46,618 nt of DNA from JBOHNS01 sp050730835. GTDB lineage: Bacteria > Patescibacteriota > Saccharimonadia > Saccharimonadales > UBA4665. Under the pieces are notes generated by a model, which worked only from the letters and a program-made list of their open reading frames with translations, had not been told where the DNA came from and ran no database searches. Each line of letters opens with the position of its first letter. The first letter of the stretch is position 1. The position numbers were made by a program, and so were the translations under genes. Positions 32,535-38,994 of this stretch are shown here, piece by piece. The stretch is from the NCBI GenBank assembly GCA_050730835.1, contig JBOHNS010000028.1, positions 1-46,618 of the forward strand, read 5' to 3'.

Positions 32535-33110
32535 TCAGCCACGACTAGCCAATCTATTTTTAATTTCAAGTTCAGCTGCACAACGAGAATAAATTCTATT
32601 AAGTTTATCAACCCTCTCTAGTAAGTTTTTCGACCGCTTCAAGCCATTTTTCAGCTTTTCAACTAATAGCTTCTTTTCTTTGATTTCTTCAGCGTAGAGC
32701 GAGTGCGTTAACCGGTTGCGTACCTTGCTCAATGAGTCTAATTCTTTACTTAGACCTTCAAGTTCATCTTTATAGCCATCTTCGTCTATATGAAAGTATC
32801 CGAGCTCTTTTATGACATCCCGAGTATATAAACTGCGTATATCATCTCTTTTTTTAGAAGTCATGTAGGTATTAAGCCTTTTCTCACTTGTTGCTCCATA
32901 GAGATACCAAAGCAAATCTTTTGCGTTTTCTTCAAGCCATTGGAAGCGCAGCAAAAACTCTAGAACGAGTCGCATTTCTTCAGAAGGGCTGGCTGCCTCC
33001 TGCACCTTATCTATCTCCCTGTAAAAGTTGTACTTATTAAACTCTTTAGCATGTTCTTGCATCTGCTTTTGAATTGCAGGATGCGGTTTGTATGGGATAT
33101 CGTCATCCAT
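32535..33110 (-). CDS. HEPN-like protein inserted after dnaK
   Basis: This 191-residue, almost wholly helical protein belongs to no family I can name. It carries a R-x4-H motif, R131-H136 in VRNRLTHSLYAEE, the active-site pattern of HEPN ribonucleases and toxins. The rest is charged helices (about 20-75 and 115-185), with long Lys/Glu coiled-coil-like stretches at the C-terminus. It starts two bases after dnaK stops, on the same strand, so it is co-transcribed. A NYN-type nuclease gene follows. Codon use is more AT-rich than in dnaK. HEPN is a motif-based suggestion. Confidence 0.55.
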   Translation of the reverse strand: MDDDIPYKPHPAIQKQMQEHAKEFNKYNFYREIDKVQEAASPSEEMRLVLEFLLRFQWLEENAKDLLWYLYGATSEKRLNTYMTSKKRDDIRSLYTRDVIKELGYFHIDEDGYKDELEGLSKELDSLSKVRNRLTHSLYAEEIKEKKLLVEKLKNGLKRSKNLLERVDKLNRIYSRCAAELEIKNRLASRG

Positions 33111-33112
33111 AT

Positions 33113-35038
33113 CTAGTCTTTTTTGTCGTCGACGACTTCGCCTTCTACTGGTTCGTCATCTTTTTTGTTGTCAGATTTAGTCTCGGATTCGGCTTCATTG
33201 TCTTCGTCTGGCTTTTCGTCCTTGGCAACTTGTTCATACATCTTGGCGCCGATTGGCATGATTTTTTCGTTTAGTTCTTTAGCGGCGGATTCTATGGCGT
33301 CTTTTTCGGCTTTTTCGTCGGCGGCTACTTTTTTGGCTGCGTCGACAGCTTCGTTCAAGGTTTTCATATCTTCGTCGGATAATTTATCTTTGTTATCCGT
33401 CTTCATTTTTTCGGCCTGATAGACGGCGCTATCCAGCATATTGCGCGACTCGATTGTCTCTTTTTTGGCCTTGTCCTCGTCGGCGTGAGCTTCGGCGTCT
33501 TTGGCCATTTTTTCGACCTCGGTTTTATCTAAGTTGCCAGAACCTTGAATAGTGATGCTTTGTTCTTTACCGCTGCCTTTATCTTTAGCACTAACATTTA
33601 ATATTCCGTTAGCGTCGATATTGAAAGTTACTTCAATTTGCGGCACGCCGCGCGGAGCCGGCGGAATGCCATCTAGCACGAACCGGCCTAGCGATTTGTT
33701 GCCTTCGATCATTTCACGCTCGCCCTGGGCTACGTGAATTTCTACTTGTGGCTGGCTGTCGGCCGCTGTCGAGAAAACTTCAGATTTGCTGGTCGGAATC
33801 GTAGTGTTGCGCTCAATAAGTTTAGTCATGACACCGCCCATGGTTTCGATTCCTAGGCTTAGAGGCGTAACGTCCAGCAGCAAAACATCCTTCACGTCGC
33901 CCTGCAAAACTCCGCCCTGAATCGCCGCGCCAATGGCGACGACTTCGTCCGGATTGACGCCTTTCATCGGGTCTTGGCCAAAAATTTGCTTAACTTTTTC
34001 CTGAACGGCCGGCATGCGCGTCATGCCGCCAACCAAAACCACTGCGTTGATATCACTGGCTTTTAACTTGGCGTCTTTTAAGGCTTTTTCGCACGGGCTG
34101 CCGGTTTTTTCGATTAATTCGCCAACTAGGCTTTCTAATTTGGAGCGGGTTAGTTTGAATTCAAAGTGTTTCGGGCCATCGGCATCGGCCGTCAAAAACG
34201 GAATATTTACGTCGACTTCTTGCGCGGTCGAAAGCTCAATCTTGGTTTTTTCGGCTTCGTCGCGCAAGCGCTGCATAGCGGCCTTATCGCCAGAAACATC
34301 TATGCCGCTGTCTTTTTTGAACTCTTCGACGAAGAAATTGACAACCACCCGGTCAAAGTCAGCGCCGCCCAGATGCGTATCGCCATTAGTTGATTTAACT
34401 TCGAAAACGCTGTCGCCAAGTTCCAAGATCGACACATCAAACGTGCCGCCACCAAGATCGAAAACGGCGATTTTTTCGTCTTTGGTTTCGCCTTTATCCA
34501 AGCCGTAAGCCAGCGCCGCAGCCGTCGGTTCGTTAATAATACGCTTGACTTCCAGGCCAGCGATTTTACCAGCGTCTTTGGTCGCCTGGCGCTGGGAATC
34601 GTCGAAGTAGGCCGGCACGGTAATTACAGCTTCCGTAACTTTGTCGCCCAAAAAGCCTTCGGCGTCGGCCTTCAATTTGCCAAGAATCATGGCGCTAATT
34701 TCTTCCGGGCTCAGTTCTTTATCGCCCATTTTGACCTTTACGCCGGTACCGCTTTTAACGATTTCGTAACCCATTAATTTCAAATCGCGCTGGACTTCTT
34801 TGTCGCTAAAGTTCCGGCCAATCAGCCGCTTGACTTCATAAATCGTGTTTTTAGCGTTTGTTACTTGCTGACGCCGAGCCACCTGGCCAACCAAACGCTC
34901 ATCGTTTTTATTGATGGCCACAACCGAAGGCGTAGTGCGCGTGCCCTCGCTATTAGCGATAATTTCCGGCTTGCCCGACTGCATCACAGCCATCGCCGAA
35001 TTTGTAGTGCCTAAATCGATACCAATTATTTTACTCAT
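33113..35038 (-). CDS. dnaK: Chaperone DnaK (Hsp70)
   Basis: This 641-residue Hsp70 has the nucleotide-binding domain (1-385) with GIDLGTTNSAMAV, a VPAYFDDSQRQATKDAG segment and VFDLGGGTFDVSIL, and the linker DVLLLDVTPLSLGIE. The substrate domain includes ERNTTIPTSKSEVFSTA, and the acidic tail ends VEGEVVDDKKD. All key residues are normal. The start overlaps a 29-codon ORF upstream, and GAGGAG before the ATG is inside that ORF. A perfect CIRCE site at 35219-35245 and promoter boxes lie upstream, so HrcA represses it in the absence of stress. Confidence 0.97.
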   Translation of the reverse strand: MSKIIGIDLGTTNSAMAVMQSGKPEIIANSEGTRTTPSVVAINKNDERLVGQVARRQQVTNAKNTIYEVKRLIGRNFSDKEVQRDLKLMGYEIVKSGTGVKVKMGDKELSPEEISAMILGKLKADAEGFLGDKVTEAVITVPAYFDDSQRQATKDAGKIAGLEVKRIINEPTAAALAYGLDKGETKDEKIAVFDLGGGTFDVSILELGDSVFEVKSTNGDTHLGGADFDRVVVNFFVEEFKKDSGIDVSGDKAAMQRLRDEAEKTKIELSTAQEVDVNIPFLTADADGPKHFEFKLTRSKLESLVGELIEKTGSPCEKALKDAKLKASDINAVVLVGGMTRMPAVQEKVKQIFGQDPMKGVNPDEVVAIGAAIQGGVLQGDVKDVLLLDVTPLSLGIETMGGVMTKLIERNTTIPTSKSEVFSTAADSQPQVEIHVAQGEREMIEGNKSLGRFVLDGIPPAPRGVPQIEVTFNIDANGILNVSAKDKGSGKEQSITIQGSGNLDKTEVEKMAKDAEAHADEDKAKKETIESRNMLDSAVYQAEKMKTDNKDKLSDEDMKTLNEAVDAAKKVAADEKAEKDAIESAAKELNEKIMPIGAKMYEQVAKDEKPDEDNEAESETKSDNKKDDEPVEGEVVDDKKD

Positions 35039-35120
35039 TTACTGTCTCCTCGTTTATAAAAAGTTGACCAATTGGATGTCCGTTTTCATCTATTAGCTGA
35101 TTTAGTGGCAGTTTCTTCAT
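35031..35120 (-). CDS. 29-residue leader ORF overlapping the dnaK start
   Basis: The peptide reads MKKLPLNQLIDENGHPIGQ then LFINEETVNE. It has its own Shine-Dalgarno (AAGGAG) about 10 bases before the ATG, and its stop codon overlaps the dnaK ATG region (ATGAGTAA). The dnaK ribosome-binding site GAGGAG lies inside it. This is the layout of a translationally coupled upstream ORF. No family is recognised. It could be a regulatory leader peptide or a short protein. Confidence 0.6.
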   Translation of the reverse strand: MKKLPLNQLIDENGHPIGQLFINEETVNE

Positions 35121-35185
35121 TAATTTATTTCTCCTTATTAAATAATTTTAATTAAATTGCTTGATTTAATTTTAGCAGCCGATTA

Positions 35186-35245
35186 GTCTGACTGCCAATA
35201 CTATTCTAGCATAAAAAATTAGCACTCTAATGTCAAGAGTGCTAA
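35186..35245 (-). promoter_or_regulatory. CIRCE operator and promoter of dnaK
   Basis: TTAGCACTC-N9-GAGTGCTAA (35219-35245) is a perfect CIRCE element, the binding site of HrcA. On the reverse strand its spacer contributes TTGACA (-35), with a TATGCT-type -10 about 17 bases further. HrcA binding would block RNA polymerase directly. Confidence 0.92.
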
Positions 35246-35547
35246 TTCGGCTTTTTCTTTTCATCGGGCTTTTCCAATGATTTTCCGGCTTGGGCTAGGG
35301 CTTCGATTCCGGCGCTATTTTTGCCGTAAGGATCGGCATTTGTGGCGCGAGCTTTGTAGTAATAATAAGCGACCCCAAACGACAGGCCAATCACAAAGGC
35401 GACTATAAATAAGACGATCCATAATTTAGCTTAGGCGATTTCTCCGCTCAAACCGTAAGGAATAATTTTGGCTATACTAATAACCATGACTAAGCTACAG
35501 GCAGCGCACACACTGCCTGCAAGTATTGATCTCGATGATGCGTTCAT
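35242..35547 (-). pseudogene. Small two-segment membrane protein interrupted by TAA
   Basis: The frame starts at an ATG two bases after grpE ends: MNASSRSILAGSVCAACS, then a hydrophobic segment to IAKIIPYGLSGEIA. A TAA follows at 35431-35433, and the same frame continues with AKLWIVLFIVAFVIGLSFG, a clear transmembrane helix, and a charged tail ending KPDEKKKPN. The total is 101 sense and internal stop codons with no frameshift. Either the gene is broken by one nonsense change, or two tiny proteins exist. The final stop lies inside the CIRCE element. No family is recognised. Confidence 0.6.
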
Positions 35548-35549
35548 GT

Positions 35550-36053
35550 TTAGTTATTTTCCATTTTGACTTTTACCATGGCGTGGCGAATTACTTCGTC
35601 GCCTAGGCGATAACCGGCTTGCAATTCTTCGGCGACGACTTCGCGGGTGCCGTCGCCCTCTTCCATTTGCACGGCTTCGTGGAATTTGGGGTCGAAGGCT
35701 TGGCCTGTAGTTTTGATTTTGCTAACTCCAATACCCGCCAGCGCTTTTTCAAATTGTTTGACTACGCCTTGCACGCCTTTAACGTAGTCGTTATCCGCTA
35801 GATCTTTTGGCGCGTGCTTGAGAGCGCGTTCTAGATTATCGATTACTGGCAAAAGTTCGCGGACAACTAAACTTTTATAATAAGCACCCATGGCGACGCG
35901 CTCTGCTTCGGAGCGGCGGCGTAAATTGGTAGCATCGGCGCGCTCGCGCTGCAGAGCCTCGGTTAGCTCGGCGATTTGCTGGTTAAGTGCCTCAACATTT
36001 TGCAAATTATGCGGCGAACCCTTTGGTTGCTTTTTTTTATCAGTCGAACTCAT
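35550..36053 (-). CDS. grpE: Nucleotide exchange factor GrpE
   Basis: This 167-residue protein releases ADP from DnaK. The N-terminal part is a long coiled coil (about 20-85: VEALNQQIAELTEALQRERA and onward). The beta-domain signature FDPKFHEAVQMEEGDGTREVV, then LQAGYRLGDEVIRHAMVKV, gives a firm assignment. It is slightly shorter than E. coli GrpE (197). The start lies inside the end of the 58-residue ORF upstream (14-base overlap), so translation is probably coupled back to hrcA. Confidence 0.95.
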   Translation of the reverse strand: MSSTDKKKQPKGSPHNLQNVEALNQQIAELTEALQRERADATNLRRRSEAERVAMGAYYKSLVVRELLPVIDNLERALKHAPKDLADNDYVKGVQGVVKQFEKALAGIGVSKIKTTGQAFDPKFHEAVQMEEGDGTREVVAEELQAGYRLGDEVIRHAMVKVKMENN

Positions 36054-36216
36054 CTGAGAAAAGTCCTTCTATCACTATCCGTGCGGCCTGGCCGCAAAAG
36101 TAGTTTATTTTTGTTAGCAACGATGGTTTTTCTTGGACAGCCGGCGATGCTAATTCAGGGCGAATTGGTATGATTTCGGCAAGTTGGTAGTAACCTTGAT
36201 AATCTAATTCATTCAT
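36040..36216 (-). CDS. 58-residue ORF coupled to hrcA and grpE
   Basis: The ORF begins MNELDYQGYYQLAEIIPIRP, continues with an ELASPAVQEKPSLLTKIN segment and ends GLFSDEFD. Its ATG overlaps the hrcA stop (ATGAATGA), and its own stop lies 14 bases inside grpE. This tight linking on both sides makes real translation likely, although the product resembles nothing I know. The middle is Pro-containing and weakly hydrophobic (NYFCGQAARIVIEGLF). It may only carry ribosomes from hrcA to grpE, or be a small partner of either. Confidence 0.6.
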   Translation of the reverse strand: MNELDYQGYYQLAEIIPIRPELASPAVQEKPSLLTKINYFCGQAARIVIEGLFSDEFD

Positions 36217-36913
36217 ACAAAACCTCTTCCAGCGCCTCGCCGGCGTGGCGAACTAGCTTGATGACGTCGCGGTAGCTTTGACGTGTCGGACCTAAAACGC
36301 CTATGTAACTGCGGTCGGAATACGGGCTGACGAAACGGCTGATAATTAGGCTGCAGCCGGCGCTGCGACCGATAGGATTTTCGCTGCCGATGTAGACGCT
36401 GAGCGGCTCATTGGGTGCGGCTTCGACGAGCCAAGGTTCAATATTGTCGAGCAGAGCGGCCACTTGGCGGACTTGCGCGCCGCCGACGAATTCCGGCTGG
36501 CCAAATAAATTTGATAAACCGCTCATATATAATTGCGGGCCGATAGTAGCGATGCCTAAATTATGAGTCAGCTCGACCAGCGTGTTGACGGCGTTGCGGA
36601 TGGTCGTGTCGGGCAGGCCGGCGTGTTTGACGGATGCCGTTAGCGCGCGTTCGCCGCGGTTTTCATGGCTTACGGAACTGGCTTCGGACACGTGATTGAC
36701 GTAGAAACGGTAGCCTTTGTCGGTCGGCACGCGGCCGGCGCTGGTGTAGGGCTGCATGATTAAATCCAGGCGCTCCAGCTCGGCCATTTCGGCGCGGATG
36801 GTGGCGCTAGAGACCTCAAAAACTTTGGCCAGCAAACTGCTGCCCACAGGGCTGGCCACCTCGGCATATTGCTCGACAATAGCGCTCAAAATTTGTTGCT
36901 GGCGATTGGTCAT
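36209..36913 (-). CDS. hrcA: Heat-inducible transcription repressor HrcA, short form
   Basis: HrcA binds CIRCE and represses chaperone genes until heat destabilises it. The winged-helix start MTNRQQQILSAIVEQYAE, SPVGSSLLAKVFEVSSATIR and the LIMQPYTSAGRVPTDKGYRFYV block are clear, and the C-terminal CSLIISRF and YIGVLGPTRQSYRDVI also match. At 234 residues it is about 100 shorter than common HrcA; the missing part seems to be in the middle dimerisation/insert region. I chose the ATG at 36913, which has GGGGAG a few bases upstream, over the ATG at 36931. Its own promoter carries a CIRCE site, so it is autoregulated. Confidence 0.92.
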   Translation of the reverse strand: MTNRQQQILSAIVEQYAEVASPVGSSLLAKVFEVSSATIRAEMAELERLDLIMQPYTSAGRVPTDKGYRFYVNHVSEASSVSHENRGERALTASVKHAGLPDTTIRNAVNTLVELTHNLGIATIGPQLYMSGLSNLFGQPEFVGGAQVRQVAALLDNIEPWLVEAAPNEPLSVYIGSENPIGRSAGCSLIISRFVSPYSDRSYIGVLGPTRQSYRDVIKLVRHAGEALEEVLYE

Positions 36914-36996
36914 AAACTCCCCATGAGACAAACTACGTTTTTCTCATCACGCCGGGTTGCGAAATAAATTCGCCGACTCGGGCTGCTCTTTTGCTT

Positions 36997-37046
36997 TGCC
37001 ATACTGCGATTATAGCTTTTTGGCACTCAATCGTCAAGAGTGCTAA
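36997..37046 (-). promoter_or_regulatory. CIRCE operator and promoter of hrcA
   Basis: TTGGCACTC-N9-GAGTGCTAA (37020-37046) differs from perfect CIRCE by one base. On the reverse strand TTGACG and, after 17 bases, TATAAT form the promoter; the -35 lies inside the operator, as at dnaK. Confidence 0.9.
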
Positions 37047-37061
37047 ACCTTTATGATATCA

Positions 37062-37090
37062 TTGACTTTTAAGTATTATTGTGCTAATAT
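37062..37090 (+). promoter_or_regulatory. Promoter of the glycosyltransferase gene
   Basis: TTGACT (37062-37067), 17 bases and TAATAT (37085-37090). It lies just outside the hrcA CIRCE element, in the opposite direction. Confidence 0.6.
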
Positions 37091-37114
37091 ACAAATAAGT
37101 TTGGAGATGTGATA

Positions 37115-37933
37115 ATGTCTGCAGCAAATGAATGCGCAAATTTCGATCAACCCGAAATTTCAGTAGTCATTCCGGCCTACAACGAAGGCGGCGGAAGTCG
37201 AGCCGGATTGTTCAAGCAAAATACTGAAGATATATTGGCGCGTCTCGACGACAATTTTAAGCGGCAGCAATACGAAGTTTTGGCCATCGACGATGGATCG
37301 GTCGATAATACCGCCCAAATTGCCGCCGATGCCGGCCTAAAGGTGTTGCGCTACGAACAAAACCGCGGCAAAGGCGCGGCACTGCGGCTGGGCATGCTGG
37401 CCGCTCGTGGCGGCGTTAAGGCCATGATTGATGCCGACGGATCTTATCCGCCAGAAGTGCTTTTGAAGTTTTATGAATCCATCAAAAACGGCGCCGATAT
37501 CGCGGTTGGCACGCGAGCAGAAAACTCCGGCCAGCACGACGGCCGGCTGCGGGCGATTGGCCACGCTACGCTGCCGTGGGCGCTGGAAAAAATTGCCTCG
37601 ACCGGCGACGTGAAAGATGTCCAGGCCGGCGCCAAAGCTTTTCGTGGCAATGTCGCCGACGAAATCTGGCCCCAAGTTACCAGTGAAAGATACGGTGCCG
37701 ACCGCCAAGCTTTACACATCGCGCACTTGATGGGTTTGACAATTGACAAAATTCCGACAGAAGTTAGCGTCGCGCCAGAATCGCACGTGCGCGCCGCCGA
37801 CAGCTTTGGCTTAATTTCCGAAGCCATGAAAACCCGCCGCCAAGGCCTGAGCCTGGCGAGCGTTGAACAGCTAAACGAAGAGCTTCTGGCACAATATAAA
37901 TATTCCCAAACGCCTGCCAGCGTGGCCGCTTAA
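37115..37933 (+). CDS. Family 2 glycosyltransferase (dolichyl-phosphate-glucose synthase-like)
   Basis: This 272-residue soluble GT-A enzyme has the nucleotide-sugar motifs ISVVIPAYNEGGGSR near 16, VLAIDDGSVDNT near 54, the RGKGAALRLGMLAARG loop near 83, and the metal-binding DADGSYPPE near 107. The pattern is that of GT2 enzymes that load a sugar onto a polyprenyl phosphate, but no C-terminal membrane helices are present. The start at 37115 is spaced 8 bases from TTGGAG. It is divergent from hrcA and convergent with the guanylate kinase-like gene. The sugar and acceptor are unknown. Confidence 0.85.
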   Translation: MSAANECANFDQPEISVVIPAYNEGGGSRAGLFKQNTEDILARLDDNFKRQQYEVLAIDDGSVDNTAQIAADAGLKVLRYEQNRGKGAALRLGMLAARGGVKAMIDADGSYPPEVLLKFYESIKNGADIAVGTRAENSGQHDGRLRAIGHATLPWALEKIASTGDVKDVQAGAKAFRGNVADEIWPQVTSERYGADRQALHIAHLMGLTIDKIPTEVSVAPESHVRAADSFGLISEAMKTRRQGLSLASVEQLNEELLAQYKYSQTPASVAA

Positions 37934-38061
37934 GAACCCATCCAAAATCTTTTTCCCTGCTACGACTTGGGTTTCAGCTGCAATCTGCCGCCAAAAGAAA
38001 ACCGCCATCTCACAACTGAAATCACGTCTCGCAACTGAAAAAAAGATTTTGGATGGGTTCT
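37933..38061. repeat. 129-bp palindrome between convergent genes
   Basis: The outer arms are 22-bp perfect inverted repeats (37933-37954 and 38040-38061). Inside, CAGCTGAAA-like and CAACTGAAA segments are imperfectly complementary to the left half. Both neighbouring stop codons lie within the arms. As RNA it could act as a two-way terminator, but its length and layered symmetry resemble the other palindromic repeats. Confidence 0.75.
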
Positions 38062-38812
38062 AAGACAATTTAATTTCAGACCGCTTGATAGTTTGAAGTG
38101 TCTGTTGCAAGTCTTGCGCCAGCTGACGGCCAGCGCTTTGCATGCTCGGTTGCTGGCGGCCAGCGGCGGCTATGGCGGCCACTTGCCGGACGGCTTGCGT
38201 AAGCGAACTATTGATAATAAATTGATAATAATCACTGGCCAGCGCCGCCGCTAGTTCCTGGCGCGCGCTATCCAGCCGGCGCTTTAGCTCGGCGCTGGAA
38301 ATCTGCCCGCGGCCGCGCATACGGTGCAACCATTCGTCATAACTCGGCGGCAAAACGAAAATTATAATCGTATCTTTTTTAGCAGCTTTGATAGTGGCTG
38401 CGCCCTGCGGATCAATGTCTTTGATGCTGATTTGGCCGGCTCGATTGGCCAATTCAAGCTCGCGGATATTGCAGCCCGAAACTTGCTGAGCGTGAATAAT
38501 CGCCGCTTCCATGTATTGGCCGGCGCGCAAATCGGCCAAGACTTCGGCTTCGCCGCGAAACCAATATTCGCGGCCATTTTGCTCGATTGGCCGGCCGTTT
38601 TTCAGCCTTTGAGCGCGCGTCGTGTCCGACACAATGTGGTAATAATCGCCGCTTTTGACCAGCTCTTCAATAATTGTGTTGCGACCGCTAGAAGTCGGCC
38701 CGACCAAAAGCACAAGTTTAGCTTGCCTTAGAATTGCCAGATTATTGCTTGATATCCGATAATTTTTGAGCAGGCTTTGAAACTCCGCCAAAAACTGCAA
38801 TTTGTTTTCCAT
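38060..38812 (-). CDS. gmk: Guanylate kinase-like protein
   Basis: This 250-residue protein is similar to guanylate kinase, which phosphorylates GMP to GDP. The TTR motif (SDTTRAQRLKNGR) near 62, GREYWF, the acidic ISIKDIDPQGAATIK near 131, the FVLPPS strand and LHRMRGRG lid match. The Walker A is GPTSSGRNT (38-46), with Arg44 at the position of the usual Lys, which may lower activity. An extra N-terminal helix (about 1-32) and a Gln/Ala-rich C-terminal extension are unusual. No other gmk is in the window, so it may be the only one or a paralogue with another role. Confidence 0.75.
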   Translation of the reverse strand: MENKLQFLAEFQSLLKNYRISSNNLAILRQAKLVLLVGPTSSGRNTIIEELVKSGDYYHIVSDTTRAQRLKNGRPIEQNGREYWFRGEAEVLADLRAGQYMEAAIIHAQQVSGCNIRELELANRAGQISIKDIDPQGAATIKAAKKDTIIIFVLPPSYDEWLHRMRGRGQISSAELKRRLDSARQELAAALASDYYQFIINSSLTQAVRQVAAIAAAGRQQPSMQSAGRQLAQDLQQTLQTIKRSEIKLS

Positions 38813-38994
38813 TTATTTATACTAACATCCTTTTAGCACCTTCCCATCGTCCCGCCGCACACCTGGCCAGCTACAAGCTTCCACTCCGAACTCTCCATAA
38901 CTTGTTATGCTTCCTTCGGATTGAAAGCTTTCGCTTTGGCCGAGTAGCACGCTGGAATCAATGGAAAAATACTAAAAGCATGCTTTAGCAGAAT

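Noticed and set aside
33123..34508. Long open frames on the plus strand opposite dnaK (e.g. 34014-34508)
   Set aside because: They are antisense to a conserved coding region, have low-complexity composition and no ribosome-binding sites. The same holds for frames opposite ftsH, the VirD4-like gene and hrcA.
38813..38994. Possible repeat or small gene between the guanylate kinase-like and VirD4-like genes
   Set aside because: I see weak local symmetry around 38876-38960 but no matching arms, no ORF with a start signal and no shared core with the repeat family.
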